DNA of 32,510 nucleotides, taken from contig NZ_MVFY01000026.1 in assembly GCF_002042885.1 (NCBI RefSeq), positions 1-32,510 on the forward strand, in the 5' to 3' direction. The notes under the pieces were generated by a model. The model was given only the letters and a program-made list of their open reading frames with translations. It ran no database searches and was not told the DNA's origin. Shown one piece after another: positions 1-8,288 of the stretch. A program made the translations under genes and the position numbers. The stretch's first letter is position 1. Each line of letters opens with the position of its first letter. Source of the stretch: Citrobacter portucalensis. GTDB taxonomy: Bacteria; Pseudomonadota; Gammaproteobacteria; Enterobacterales; Enterobacteriaceae.

Positions 1-124
1 GACATTACTCACCCGTCCGCCACTCGTCACCCAAGGAGCAAGCTCCTCTGTGCTACCGTTCGACTTGCATGTGTTAGGCCTGCCGCCAGCGTTCAATCTG
101 AGCCATGATCAAACTCTTCAATTT
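1..124 (-). rRNA. rrs: 16S ribosomal RNA, 5' end (partial)
   Basis: The reverse complement begins at 124 with the classic mature 5' end AAATTGAAGAGTTTGATC. It continues through the 27F primer region, the V1 loop and the GGCGGACGGGTGAG motif before running off the left edge. Only about 124 of roughly 1,540 nt are present. Its position next to purH and its orientation match rrnE of E. coli. The gene encodes the small-subunit rRNA, and the 23S and 5S genes lie outside the window to the left. Confidence 0.98.
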
Positions 125-297
125 AAAAGTTTGATGCTCAATGAATTAAACTTCGTAATGAATTACGTGTTCACTCGTTGAGACTTGGTATTCATTTTTC
201 GTCTTGCGACGTTAAGAATCCGCATCTTCGAGTGCCCACACAGATTGTCTGATAAATTGTTAAAGAGCAGTTGCGACGCGCTTTAGCGCTCTGTCGC
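125..297 (-). other. rrn leader with boxB and boxA antitermination signals
   Basis: This is the transcribed leader between P2 and the 16S gene. BoxA (TGCTCTTTAACA on the minus strand) is at 258-269. Just upstream, positions 273-297 form a boxB-type hairpin with GCGAC/GTCGC arms around a GCGC inner stem. In enterobacteria these elements recruit NusB/NusE and other Nus factors, so that polymerase on untranslated rRNA resists Rho. The rest of the leader closely resembles the E. coli rrn leader that pairs around 16S for RNase III processing. Confidence 0.85.
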
Positions 298-307
298 GAG
301 GTGGCGT

Positions 308-335
308 ATATTACGCTTTCCTCTTTCAGAGTCAA
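308..335 (-). promoter_or_regulatory. rrn P2 promoter
   Basis: On the minus strand, -35 TTGACT (330-335) and -10 TAATAT (308-313) are separated by 16 bp, as in E. coli rrn P2. P2 is the weaker, more constitutive of the tandem rRNA promoters and fires just ahead of boxB/boxA. Confidence 0.85.
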
Positions 336-416
336 CCCTCATTTTCAGGTTTTTCTCTTCAACCGAACCGGCTGTTTGTGTGAAGTGATTCACATCCGCC
401 GTGTCGATGGAGGCGC

Positions 417-444
417 ATTATAGGGAGTTTCCTGCGACCCGCAA
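417..444 (-). promoter_or_regulatory. rrn P1 promoter
   Basis: On the minus strand, -35 TTGCGG (439-444), a 16-bp spacer and a perfect -10 TATAAT (417-422) are followed by a GC-rich discriminator (GCGCC). The short spacer and GC discriminator are hallmarks of stringently controlled rRNA promoters sensitive to ppGpp/DksA and the initiating NTP. The A+T-rich stretch at about 445-465 sits where an UP element would contact the polymerase alpha C-terminal domain. FIS sites would be expected further upstream, but I did not identify them individually. Confidence 0.88.
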
Positions 445-520
445 CCCTTAAATGACAGAAAAATGACTGACTGCTGCATTCCACAGCGAAACCCCGCTTT
501 ATACCCATTTACACACAGAG

Positions 521-529
521 TTATCCACA
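521..529 (+). promoter_or_regulatory. Consensus DnaA box
   Basis: TTATCCACA is a perfect match to the strongest DnaA-binding 9-mer. It lies between rrn P1 and the purH promoter, with two GATC Dam sites just downstream (near 539 and 550). A single 9-mer can occur by chance, so binding is inferred only. Confidence 0.4.
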
Positions 530-625
530 AACCACACGATCGTTTCTACGATCCACTCGTTATATCAGCCTCCTTCAACAGAAAAAGAAGAGGTCAAAAT
601 CGAAATTTAAAAATTCGCGAGCGTT

Positions 626-647
626 GCGCAAACGTTTTCGTTACAAT
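626..647 (+). promoter_or_regulatory. PurR operator and purHD promoter -10
   Basis: Positions 626-641 read GCGCAAACGTTTTCGT, 15 of 16 to the enterobacterial PUR box. A -10-like TACAAT (642-647) abuts it, so PurR bound with hypoxanthine or guanine would block polymerase directly. No strong -35 is visible. The purH start codon lies about 100 nt downstream. Confidence 0.8.
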
Positions 648-666
648 GCCCCCGCAAAACAAGGAT

Positions 667-680
667 GCCCCGTAAGGGGC
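667..680 (+). other. Short GC hairpin in the purH 5' leader
   Basis: GCCCC (667-671) and GGGGC (676-680) form a perfect 5-bp stem with a GTAA (GNRA-type) tetraloop, about 20 nt after the purH -10. No U-run follows, so it is not an intrinsic terminator. It would sit close to the 5' end of the mRNA and could stabilise it; function unknown. Confidence 0.4.
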
Positions 681-748
681 GTTAGCTGAGTTTTTAGCCA
701 AGAATTCACCTAACGCTCTCTGTAATAGTCAAATCCAGGGGATTTACC

Positions 749-2338
749 ATGCAACAACGTCGTCCAGTCCGCCGCGCTCTGCTCAGTGTTTCTGACAAGG
801 CCGGTATCATCGAATTCGCTCAGGCACTTTCCGCACGTGGTGTGGAGCTGCTGTCTACAGGTGGCACTGCGCGCCTGTTAGCGGAGAAAGGTCTGCCAGT
901 GACCGAAGTTTCCGATTACACCGGCTTCCCGGAAATGATGGATGGACGCGTGAAGACCCTGCATCCGAAAGTCCACGGCGGCATTCTTGGTCGTCGCGGT
1001 CAGGATGACGGAATTATGGAACAGCACGGTATCGCCCCTATCGATATGGTGGTTGTAAACCTGTATCCATTCGCCGAGACCGTCGCCCGCGAAGGCTGCT
1101 CGCTGGAAGATGCGGTAGAGAACATTGATATCGGCGGCCCGACCATGGTGCGTTCCGCTGCCAAGAACCATAAAGACGTAGCGATCGTTGTGAAGAGCAG
1201 CGACTACGACGCCATTATTAAAGAGATGGATGCCAACGAAGGCTCCCTGACTCTGGAAACCCGCTTTGACCTCGCGATTAAAGCCTTCGAACACACCGCC
1301 GCCTACGACAGCATGATTGCCAACTACTTCGGCAGCATGGTTCCGGCTTACCACGGTGAGAGCAAAGAGGCCGCCGGTCGTTTCCCACGTACGCTGAACC
1401 TGAACTTCATTAAGAAGCAGGATATGCGCTACGGCGAGAACAGCCACCAGCAGGCTGCCTTCTATATAGAAGAGAATGTTAAAGAAGCATCCGTTGCCAC
1501 CGCGCAGCAGGTACAGGGCAAAGCACTTTCCTACAACAACATCGCCGATACCGACGCGGCGCTGGAGTGCGTGAAAGAGTTCAGCGAGCCAGCCTGTGTG
1601 ATCGTTAAGCACGCTAACCCGTGCGGCGTGGCGGTAAGTACCTCTATTCTCGACGCTTACGACCGCGCCTATAAAACCGACCCGACCTCCGCGTTCGGCG
1701 GCATCATCGCTTTCAACCGCGAACTGGATGCCGAAACCGCGCAGGCAATTATCTCCCGTCAGTTCGTGGAAGTGATCATCGCCCCGTCCGCAACCGAAGA
1801 CGCACTGAAAATCACCGCCGCCAAACAGAACGTTCGCGTTCTGACCTGCGGTCAGTGGGCACAACGTGTACCGGGCCTGGACTTCAAACGCGTTAACGGC
1901 GGTTTGCTGGTTCAGGACAGGGATCTGGGGATGGTGAGCGAAGGCGAACTGCGCGTGGTGTCCAAACGTCAGCCGACCGAGCAAGAGCTGCGCGATGCGC
2001 TGTTCTGCTGGAAAGTCGCCAAGTTCGTGAAATCCAACGCCATTGTTTATGCCAAAGAGAACATGACTATCGGCATAGGCGCAGGCCAGATGAGCCGCGT
2101 GTACTCCGCAAAAATCGCCGGGATTAAAGCGGCTGACGAAGGTCTGGAAGTGAAAGGCTCTGCAATGGCCTCTGACGCCTTCTTCCCGTTCCGCGATGGT
2201 ATTGATGCTGCCGCCGCCGTTGGCGTGAGCTGCGTTATCCAGCCAGGTGGTTCTATCCGTGATGATGAAGTCATTGCCGCTGCCGATGAACACGGTATCG
2301 CGATGATCTTTACCGACATGCGCCACTTCCGCCATTAA
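749..2338 (+). CDS. purH: Bifunctional AICAR transformylase / IMP cyclohydrolase PurH
   Basis: Catalyses the last two steps of de novo IMP synthesis: formyl transfer from 10-formyl-tetrahydrofolate to AICAR, then ring closure to IMP, in the cytosol. It is 529 aa, the exact E. coli length. The N-terminal MGS-like cyclohydrolase domain spans about residues 1-200, with the [14 protein letters not shown] segment at 65-78. The C-terminal transformylase domain follows and carries the catalytic Lys-His pair in KHANPCG (K287, H288). The start is preceded by AGGGGA (737-742). It is followed 15 bp later by purD, giving the standard purHD operon under the upstream PurR box. Confidence 0.98.
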   Translation: MQQRRPVRRALLSVSDKAGIIEFAQALSARGVELLSTGGTARLLAEKGLPVTEVSDYTGFPEMMDGRVKTLHPKVHGGILGRRGQDDGIMEQHGIAPIDMVVVNLYPFAETVAREGCSLEDAVENIDIGGPTMVRSAAKNHKDVAIVVKSSDYDAIIKEMDANEGSLTLETRFDLAIKAFEHTAAYDSMIANYFGSMVPAYHGESKEAAGRFPRTLNLNFIKKQDMRYGENSHQQAAFYIEENVKEASVATAQQVQGKALSYNNIADTDAALECVKEFSEPACVIVKHANPCGVAVSTSILDAYDRAYKTDPTSAFGGIIAFNRELDAETAQAIISRQFVEVIIAPSATEDALKITAAKQNVRVLTCGQWAQRVPGLDFKRVNGGLLVQDRDLGMVSEGELRVVSKRQPTEQELRDALFCWKVAKFVKSNAIVYAKENMTIGIGAGQMSRVYSAKIAGIKAADEGLEVKGSAMASDAFFPFRDGIDAAAAVGVSCVIQPGGSIRDDEVIAAADEHGIAMIFTDMRHFRH

Positions 2339-2353
2339 TCCACGGAGCAGACG

Positions 2354-3643
2354 ATGAAAGTATTAGTGATTGGCAACGGCGGGCGCGAGCACGCCCTGGC
2401 CTGGAAAGCCGCACAGTCCCCGCTGGTTGATACCGTTTTTGTCGCACCGGGTAACGCCGGTACCGCACTGGAGCCCGCGTTGCAGAACGTGGCTATCGGC
2501 GTCACCGATATTCCAGCTCTACTGAGCTTTGCCCAGAACGAGAAAATTGACCTGACCATCGTCGGCCCGGAAGCGCCGCTGGTGATTGGCGTGGTCGATG
2601 CGTTCCGCGCCGCTGGCCTGAAGATCTTCGGGCCAACCGAAGGCGCTGCACAGCTGGAAGGCTCCAAAGCCTTCACCAAAGATTTCCTCGCCCGTCACCA
2701 GATCCCGACGGCGGAATATCAGAACTTCACTGAGATTGAGCCAGCGTTGGCCTATCTGCGTGAGAAAGGCGCGCCGATCGTCATCAAAGCTGACGGCCTG
2801 GCCGCCGGTAAAGGCGTTATCGTGGCGATGACGCTGGAGGAAGCAGAAGCCGCCGTTCATGACATGCTGGCAGGTAACGCTTTTGGCGATGCGGGCCACC
2901 GTATCGTTATCGAAGAGTTCCTCGACGGCGAAGAAGCGAGCTTTATCGTAATGGTCGACGGCGAGCATGTGCTGCCGATGGCCACCAGCCAGGACCACAA
3001 ACGCGTAGGCAACGGCGACACTGGCCCGAACACCGGCGGTATGGGTGCTTACTCACCAGCGCCGGTGGTAACTGATGAAGTGCATCAGCGCACCATGGAA
3101 CGCATTATTTGGCCAACCGTAAAAGGTATGGCGGCGGAAGGGAATACCTACACCGGTTTCCTGTACGCGGGTCTGATGATCGACAAACAGGGCAATCCGA
3201 AGGTTATCGAGTTCAACTGCCGCTTCGGCGATCCGGAAACCCAGCCGATCATGCTACGCATGAAATCGGACCTGGTGGAGCTTTGCCTGGCCGCTTGCGA
3301 CGGCAAGCTGGATGAGAAAACCTCCGAGTGGGACGAACGCGCCTCGCTGGGTGTCGTCATTGCTGCCGGAGGTTATCCAGGTAACTACAACACCGGAGAT
3401 GAAATCCACGGTCTGCCGCTGGAAGAAGTAGAAGACGGAAAAGTGTTCCATGCAGGCACTAAACTCGCCGAAGACGATCGCGTGCTGACCAGCGGCGGTC
3501 GCGTGCTGTGCGCCACCGCCCTGGGTCATACCGTGGCTGAAGCGCAGAAACGCGCTTACGCCCTGATGACCGACATCCGCTGGGATGGCAGCTTCAGCCG
3601 TAACGACATCGGCTGGCGCGCCATTGAACGCGAGCAACGCTAA
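2354..3643 (+). CDS. purD: Phosphoribosylamine-glycine ligase (GAR synthetase) PurD
   Basis: Performs the second step of purine synthesis, the ATP-dependent ligation of glycine to 5-phosphoribosylamine. It is 429 aa, as in E. coli. The fold is ATP-grasp: N-terminal GNGGREHAL (residues 7-15), the glycine-rich ATP loop ADGLAAGKGV in the middle, and EFNCRFGDPETQ near the metal/ATP site. It is the second gene of purHD, 15 bp after purH with a Shine-Dalgarno (GGAG) in the gap. Its 3' end overlaps the convergent zraR stop by 4 bp (3640-3643), and I see no clear intrinsic terminator between the two. Confidence 0.98.
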   Translation: MKVLVIGNGGREHALAWKAAQSPLVDTVFVAPGNAGTALEPALQNVAIGVTDIPALLSFAQNEKIDLTIVGPEAPLVIGVVDAFRAAGLKIFGPTEGAAQLEGSKAFTKDFLARHQIPTAEYQNFTEIEPALAYLREKGAPIVIKADGLAAGKGVIVAMTLEEAEAAVHDMLAGNAFGDAGHRIVIEEFLDGEEASFIVMVDGEHVLPMATSQDHKRVGNGDTGPNTGGMGAYSPAPVVTDEVHQRTMERIIWPTVKGMAAEGNTYTGFLYAGLMIDKQGNPKVIEFNCRFGDPETQPIMLRMKSDLVELCLAACDGKLDEKTSEWDERASLGVVIAAGGYPGNYNTGDEIHGLPLEEVEDGKVFHAGTKLAEDDRVLTSGGRVLCATALGHTVAEAQKRAYALMTDIRWDGSFSRNDIGWRAIEREQR

Positions 3644-4965
3644 CGCGAAATTTTCGCCAGCAGCGTTTTACGCGTAATGCCTAACTGACGGGCGGCTTCC
3701 GTTTTATTGCCGCCCGTTTTTTCCAGCGCCGCCAGAATCACCTCTTTTTCGACATCCACCAGCGGTTGGATCTCGCCACTGAATTCCGTTTTTATCGGCG
3801 TCGCGGCAATCGCCATCGGCAGCTCGCGTTCGGAAATATATTCCCCCGTCAGCAGCACCACCGAGCGCTCAATCGCATTTTCCAGCTCACGAATATTGCC
3901 CGGCCAGTCGTAGTGGATCAGCAGATCCATCGCCTGCGGAGTAAAGCCTTTCACCGCTTTACGGTTACGCGCGGCAAAACGCTGGAGAAAATGTTCGGCT
4001 AACAGCGGAATATCTTCCCGGCGCTGGCACAGCGCTGGCATTTCAATGGTGACGACGTTCAGGCGATAGTAGAGATCCTGACGAAAGCGCCCGGCACTGA
4101 CTTCCTCTGCTAGATCGCGATGCGTAGCGGCGATCAGCCGGACATCAACCGCAATAGTCTGGTTGCTGCCAACCCGCTGCACTTCGCGCTCCTGGATAGC
4201 CCGCAGCAGACGCACCTGCATCAGCGGTGAGATATCGCCAATTTCATCAAGAAATAACGTGCCGCCATCGGCTTCGACAAAACGCCCTTCCCGCCGTTTA
4301 TCCGCCCCGGTAAACGCCCCTTTCTCGTGACCAAAAAGTTCGGACTCCAGCAGCGATTCATTAAGCGCCGCGCAGTTGAGCGTCACCAGCGGTTTATCGC
4401 GACGGGCGCTGCTGGCATGTAGCGCCCGGGCCACCAGCTCTTTCCCCGTGCCGGAGTCTCCGTGAATAAGCACCGTGGCATCCGAGGGCGCTACCATCGC
4501 GATTTCATTGAGCAACTTCTGCATCGCCGGACTACTGCCAATCATGCCAAACTGCGCAGCCGACGCCGATGGCAGTTCAGCGCCCGTTTCCCGCGTATGC
4601 GCCAGCGCCTTTTCCAGCGTCTCCTGCAGACGGTCAAAATCCAGCGGCTTGATTAAGTAGTCCAGCGCCCCGGTTTTAAGCGCCTCAACGGCGGTCTCCA
4701 CACTGGAAAACGCCGTCATGATCAAGACCGGAATCGCCGGATTCAGCGCTTTAATCTCTTTCAGCGTTGCGATGCCGTCCATCTCCGCCATGCGTACATC
4801 ACACAGCACTAAATCAAATACGCGTTCGCGCACCTGTTCCAGCGCCGCTCGCCCGCTATAGGCCAGCGCGACCTCATAACCCCAGCCGCGCAGCAGCGCC
4901 TGTAAAATGGTGCAGTGGCTGATATCGTCATCTACCACCAGAATATTGATTTTTCCGCGCGTCAT
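3640..4965 (-). CDS. zraR: Zinc-responsive sigma-54-dependent response regulator ZraR (HydG)
   Basis: NtrC-family activator that drives sigma-54 promoters of zraP and zraSR when phosphorylated by ZraS in response to zinc or envelope stress. The receiver domain spans residues 5-120 with VVDDD near the start and the phospho-acceptor D56. The AAA+ domain has Walker A GDSGTGKE (169-176), the sigma-54-contacting GAFTGA loop (216-221) and Walker B ending in FLDEIGD. A Fis-type helix-turn-helix ([18 protein letters not shown]) ends the protein. I chose the ATG at 4965: it gives 441 aa, the E. coli length, and starts 5 bp after the zraS stop. The open frame extends 13 codons further upstream into zraS. 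Confidence 0.95.
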   Translation of the reverse strand: MTRGKINILVVDDDISHCTILQALLRGWGYEVALAYSGRAALEQVRERVFDLVLCDVRMAEMDGIATLKEIKALNPAIPVLIMTAFSSVETAVEALKTGALDYLIKPLDFDRLQETLEKALAHTRETGAELPSASAAQFGMIGSSPAMQKLLNEIAMVAPSDATVLIHGDSGTGKELVARALHASSARRDKPLVTLNCAALNESLLESELFGHEKGAFTGADKRREGRFVEADGGTLFLDEIGDISPLMQVRLLRAIQEREVQRVGSNQTIAVDVRLIAATHRDLAEEVSAGRFRQDLYYRLNVVTIEMPALCQRREDIPLLAEHFLQRFAARNRKAVKGFTPQAMDLLIHYDWPGNIRELENAIERSVVLLTGEYISERELPMAIAATPIKTEFSGEIQPLVDVEKEVILAALEKTGGNKTEAARQLGITRKTLLAKISR

Positions 4966-4970
4966 CCTTG

Positions 4971-6356
4971 TTAATCCTGTTGTTTCGCTTTGGTCGGTAG
5001 CCAAAGGGTAAAGGTCGCGCCTTTGCCCTCAACGCTTGCCACCTGAATGGTGCCACCGTGCTGTTCGATAATGTTCTGCACTACCGCCAGCCCGAGGCCG
5101 GTTCCGTCAGCTTTGGTCGTAAAGTAAGGCGTAAAAATGGCCTCCAGCTGTTCCGCCGCAATCCCCTTCCCACTATCGGTAACCACAATTTTAACGCGTT
5201 CGCCGCTGCTTTCATTCGCTTCAACCGTGATCGTGCCCTGACGACCAATCGCATGAATGGCGTTCAGATACAGATTCAACAAAACCTGAGTCAGTCGGTC
5301 AGGATCGGCCTGGATAGCGGGCAGCGTAGAATTAGCCGAAAAGCGGAGCTGGATTTCCCGGCTTGCCGCATCCTGACTCACCAGGTGTAATGAGTGGGTG
5401 ATAACCTCATTAAGATTCACCTGTTGCAGTGTCAGATGCGCAGGTTTCACCAGCTCCAGCAACTCGCTCACCACCCGATTTAAACGATCCGCCTCTTTCG
5501 CCATCACCTGTGCCAACTCGTGCGACTCGCCTCCTGCCGGGGTTCGCTCGGCAAAATACTTCGCTAACCCTTTGATCGATGAAAGCGGGTTACGAATTTC
5601 ATGTGCCACCCCAGCCGCAAGATGACCGAGCGCTAATAGTTTTTCTTTACGCTTCATCGCATCCTGGAGTTCTTTGTACGAGCGCTGATAGCGCTGATAC
5701 CAGAAGAACGTCAGCACGGTGGCCAGCAACACAGCCGCCAGCGCAGAGAGGACTATCAGTGTGTTACGCCACTCCCTTGCCTGAGTCGCTGTCAGATCGC
5801 TGGCATCAAAGGCGATAAATATGGTTTGTGCTGGGGAGATAAGCTGCCCGTCATTGCTGGCACAGCGCGCCATGCCATGGCGTCCTGGACCATACATCGG
5901 CTGAAACTGGCGATAAATTTCCAGTGCTGGCGTTTTTTCACCATCCCTCGCTGGAATTTCAATATTCCGCCAGCTTTCTTGCTCCCCAGGACTAAGCTGT
6001 CGCAGGACATCCGATGAATAGAGCGTTTTGCCGACCATCGCGGAATTGCTGTGGGTAATAATGACACCATGCTCATCGACGACAGCAAACCATAGCACGC
6101 CAGGCTGTACAGCCATTTCCTCCAGTAGCGTCTGCTGTTGTGCATGATGCATGCGCATCCCCATACCTACGCGCGTACCAGACTCCAGAGCGCGAATGAG
6201 CACACTGCCTTTTTCCAGTAGCGTTTGCCGCGCGGCACCACTTTCTCGCCCATAGTCCCGAATGGTCATAATCGAAAACCAGCCGACCAAAACCAGGATT
6301 GCCGCCAGCAAGAGTCGGCTCAACCACTTTGCCACCGTATCCTTATAAAGACGCAT
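4971..6356 (-). CDS. zraS: Sensor histidine kinase ZraS (HydH)
   Basis: Inner-membrane kinase paired with ZraR. As called it has 461 aa; E. coli ZraS is about 465. A first transmembrane helix spans about residues 12-32, followed by a periplasmic sensor region of about 165 residues. A second helix spans about 200-220, then HAMP-like and DHp segments with the phospho-acceptor H252 in AHEIRNP, and a catalytic domain with N, G1 and G2 boxes (LNLYLNAI, DSGKG, GTGLGL). The ATG at 6356 has a good Shine-Dalgarno (AAGGGAGA). The open frame reaches 6452, but the sigma-54 promoter at 6404-6419 predicts a transcript start near 6393, which excludes the longest start and leaves almost no leader for the ATG at 6389. 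The periplasmic part contains a lone Cys near RHGMARC. Confidence 0.94.
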   Translation of the reverse strand: MRLYKDTVAKWLSRLLLAAILVLVGWFSIMTIRDYGRESGAARQTLLEKGSVLIRALESGTRVGMGMRMHHAQQQTLLEEMAVQPGVLWFAVVDEHGVIITHSNSAMVGKTLYSSDVLRQLSPGEQESWRNIEIPARDGEKTPALEIYRQFQPMYGPGRHGMARCASNDGQLISPAQTIFIAFDASDLTATQAREWRNTLIVLSALAAVLLATVLTFFWYQRYQRSYKELQDAMKRKEKLLALGHLAAGVAHEIRNPLSSIKGLAKYFAERTPAGGESHELAQVMAKEADRLNRVVSELLELVKPAHLTLQQVNLNEVITHSLHLVSQDAASREIQLRFSANSTLPAIQADPDRLTQVLLNLYLNAIHAIGRQGTITVEANESSGERVKIVVTDSGKGIAAEQLEAIFTPYFTTKADGTGLGLAVVQNIIEQHGGTIQVASVEGKGATFTLWLPTKAKQQD

Positions 6357-6403
6357 ACGCTCTCCCTTCACCCCGCTTGTTCCTTTCATCGTTGCAGGTA
6401 TAC

Positions 6404-6419
6404 AGCAGAAATCATGCCA
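6404..6419 (-). promoter_or_regulatory. Sigma-54 promoter for zraSR
   Basis: The minus strand reads TGGCATGATTTCTGCT, with the invariant GG (-24) and GC (-12) at the correct spacing for the TGGCAC-N5-TTGCA consensus. Predicted transcription starts near 6393, about 37 nt before the chosen zraS start. This matches autoregulation of zraSR by ZraR. Confidence 0.75.
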
Positions 6420-6469
6420 TTTTTTCCCCCTGATAACCCTGCCCTCAGACACAAACAGCTGAAAGTAAC

Positions 6470-6484
6470 GGGTAAAAATGACTC
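6470..6484. promoter_or_regulatory. ZraR operator 1
   Basis: Imperfect palindrome GGGT-N7-ACTC, a near match to GAGT-N7-ACTC. With operator 2 it forms a perfect 15-bp inverted repeat (6472-6486 against 6499-6513). It lies about 85 bp upstream of the predicted zraS start, a typical enhancer distance for a sigma-54 activator. Confidence 0.7.
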
Positions 6485-6500
6485 GCTGGCGCGTTCTGGC

Positions 6501-6515
6501 GAGTCATTTTTACTC
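6501..6515. promoter_or_regulatory. ZraR operator 2
   Basis: Perfect GAGT-N7-ACTC palindrome. Its centre is 31 bp (about three helical turns) from operator 1, which places both on the same DNA face for cooperative assembly of ZraR. It is about 85 bp upstream of the predicted zraP start. Confidence 0.72.
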
Positions 6516-6568
6516 GTTTCCCTGCAAAGACGGCGGGTACAACACCCGCAGGACTGGGATTGCCGCTT

Positions 6569-6584
6569 TGGCACGGAAGATGCA
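6569..6584 (+). promoter_or_regulatory. Sigma-54 promoter for zraP
   Basis: TGGCACGGAAGATGCA differs from the TGGCAC-N5-TTGCA consensus at one position. The predicted start is near 6595, followed by a short leader with the Shine-Dalgarno AGGAGA before zraP at 6621. Confidence 0.85.
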
Positions 6585-6620
6585 AAAGGGAATGTAAGCT
6601 AACCAACAGGAGAACGAACG

Positions 6621-7064
6621 ATGAAACGGAACAACAAACTGGCACTGATTGCACTTTCTCTTATCGCACTTGGCTCCACCCCGGTACTGGCACAGAATCA
6701 CTGGGGATATGGTGATGGAATGCAGCAACGGGGCGGTACGCCAATGACCGCTGAGCAGCAGGCTGCCGCACAGAAAATCTATGATGATTATTATTCCCAG
6801 ACCAGCGCGTTGCGCCAACAGCTGACATCCAAACGTTATGAGTACAATGCACTATTAACGGCCAGCTCGCCGGACACGGCAAAAATTAACGCCGTTGCAA
6901 AAGAGATGGAAGCGTTGAATCAGTCTCTGGACGAGCAGCGCGTTAAACGTGATGTCGCAATGGCGCAGGCTGGCGTGCCACGTGGCGCGGGAATGGGCTA
7001 CGGCGGATGCGGCGGTGGCGGTAACCATCGCGGCGGCGGCCATATGGGAATGGGCCACTGGTAA
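6621..7064 (+). CDS. zraP: Periplasmic zinc-binding chaperone ZraP
   Basis: 147 aa; E. coli ZraP is 141. A Sec signal peptide spans residues 1-24 (KR n-region, hydrophobic core, cleavage after VLA|Q). A CpxP/Spy-like helical middle spans about 40-115. The Gly-rich tail holds a metal-ligand set: C130, H136, H141 and H146. ZraP forms zinc-bound oligomers that chaperone periplasmic proteins and dampen ZraS signalling. It is transcribed divergently from zraSR from its own sigma-54 promoter. A strong AGGAG precedes the start. Confidence 0.95.
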   Translation: MKRNNKLALIALSLIALGSTPVLAQNHWGYGDGMQQRGGTPMTAEQQAAAQKIYDDYYSQTSALRQQLTSKRYEYNALLTASSPDTAKINAVAKEMEALNQSLDEQRVKRDVAMAQAGVPRGAGMGYGGCGGGGNHRGGGHMGMGHW

Positions 7065-7073
7065 AAGACTTAA

Positions 7074-7102
7074 TGCCTGATGACGCTATACGGATCAGGC
7101 CT
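7074..7102. repeat. REP-like palindromic element
   Basis: GCCTGAT (7075-7081) and ATCAGGC (7094-7100) form a 7-bp stem with a 12-nt loop, matching the ends of enterobacterial REP/PU units (TGCCTGATG ... ATCAGGCCT). It lies between the convergent zraP and yjaH genes, the usual place for REPs, where they stabilise or terminate transcripts. No U-run follows. Confidence 0.6.
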
Positions 7103-7125
7103 GCTGATTTCCTGTATTCAGGTTT

Positions 7126-7824
7126 TCAGAAAGTTTTGGCTGTAGGCTGCCAGTGACAAAAATCTTCATTGGCGACCAGCAGTAGCTGCGACCCTTCGGG
7201 CGCTTCCAGCCATGCCACACTCACCTCTACGGATGAATGTCTCTGGCGGCGCTCGATATGGTTTATCGCCCACGACTCCAGGTCTGGCTTCAGCGTTTCA
7301 CCTTCACAGGTTGTGACCGTGTTATCCGCATGCCAACGTCCCTGACGCAATATCACCCGCCCCTGACGCAGCGCATCGCTGGTCTGGCGAATTTGATCGG
7401 CTCGATAGCGGTAAAGCGCGATTTGATCGCTGGAAAGCTGCTGCTTTTGCCCGTCGACTTCACGCTGCATGAAGCTCAGTTCGCCCCGGTCATCGAAGCG
7501 TATACGGACATGTTCAGCCGGTTTACTGTAAACGTTGAGTTCTATCAGAGAGAGCGAATCACCCTGCCAGCGGTATTCACTGGTAGTGGTTTCGCCTTTA
7601 CGCCACGGACTAAATACCGAGAGCAAGTGAACATCGTCACCGGAGTCTTTACGCCAAATGCGTACCGCCCCCTGATCGCCAACATAGCCGCTGGCCGTGA
7701 AAGGAGGAAGCTCAGAATGGCTACCGCAGGCAGACAGTAACAGAACACCTGAAAGCCAAAGCGTATGACGCCAGATGGACAAAAGGGGCGAAACCGCCCC
7801 TTCGTTAAAACTGTTCACTGCCAC
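7126..7824 (-). CDS. yjaH: DUF1481 lipoprotein YjaH
   Basis: 232 aa; E. coli YjaH is 231. A long N-region (residues 1-19) precedes a hydrophobic stretch and a lipobox ending LSAC, with the lipidated Cys at residue 33 followed by Gly-Ser. That makes it a likely outer-membrane lipoprotein. The remainder is a soluble, mostly beta domain with two further Cys (in TTCEGE and near the C-terminus, DFCHW) that could form a disulfide. It starts 5 bp after the hupA stop, so it is probably co-transcribed by read-through from hupA. Function is unknown. Confidence 0.9.
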   Translation of the reverse strand: MAVNSFNEGAVSPLLSIWRHTLWLSGVLLLSACGSHSELPPFTASGYVGDQGAVRIWRKDSGDDVHLLSVFSPWRKGETTTSEYRWQGDSLSLIELNVYSKPAEHVRIRFDDRGELSFMQREVDGQKQQLSSDQIALYRYRADQIRQTSDALRQGRVILRQGRWHADNTVTTCEGETLKPDLESWAINHIERRQRHSSVEVSVAWLEAPEGSQLLLVANEDFCHWQPTAKTF

Positions 7825-7829
7825 GCGAA

Positions 7830-8102
7830 TTACTTAACCGCGTCTTTCAGTGCTTTACCAGAAACAAATGCCGGTACGTTAGCTGCGGCGATTTTGATTT
7901 CTTTACCGGTCTGCGGGTTGCGGCCAGTGCGCTCAGCACGGTGGTTCACTTTGAAGGTACCGAAACCAACCAGTTGTACAGCATCGCCTTCTTTCAGAGA
8001 CTCAGTAATAGCAGCCAGAGTGGATTCCAGAGCAGCTTTAGCCTGTGTTTTAGACAGTTCTGCTTTGTCTGCAATTACATCAATCAGTTGAGTCTTGTTC
8101 AT
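7830..8102 (-). CDS. hupA: DNA-binding protein HU-alpha
   Basis: 90 aa, the exact family length, with the HU signature [21 protein letters not shown] containing the DNA-intercalating Pro in NPQTG. HU is a nucleoid-associated dimer (HU-alpha2 or HU-alpha/beta) that bends DNA non-specifically. The start is preceded by AAGGA. The 186-bp gap upstream (8103-8288) should hold the promoter; I see no hexamer pair that I would commit to there. Nothing suggests divergence from the E. coli protein beyond one or two conservative changes. Confidence 0.98.
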   Translation of the reverse strand: MNKTQLIDVIADKAELSKTQAKAALESTLAAITESLKEGDAVQLVGFGTFKVNHRAERTGRNPQTGKEIKIAAANVPAFVSGKALKDAVK

Positions 8103-8288
8103 AAGTTATCCTTACAATGTGTTTATCGCTTGCTAAGCATCGAGTGCGACGGAAATGCCAGAAAAGCACTCTCCTGCATACACGCACCGATAGCCACTTT
8201 TTTTCGCCCCCCAAATGTAGACCAGACCGGGGGCGGATGGGAAGCCTTCAGGCACGACAAATCAGGCGTTAAATCACGTTTTGTGGTG

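Noticed and set aside
463..675. 70-codon frame between rrn P1 and purH
   Set aside because: It runs through the UP-element region, the DnaA box, the PurR operator and the purH -10; no Shine-Dalgarno and no family resemblance.
4966..5004. Longer N-terminus for zraR
   Set aside because: The extra 13 residues overlap zraS out of frame and do not match the family; the ATG at 4965 gives the standard 441 aa.
6386..6882. Several overlapping 60-100-codon frames antisense to or upstream of zraP
   Set aside because: They span the sigma-54 promoters, the ZraR operators and the zraP gene on the wrong strand; no coding signal.
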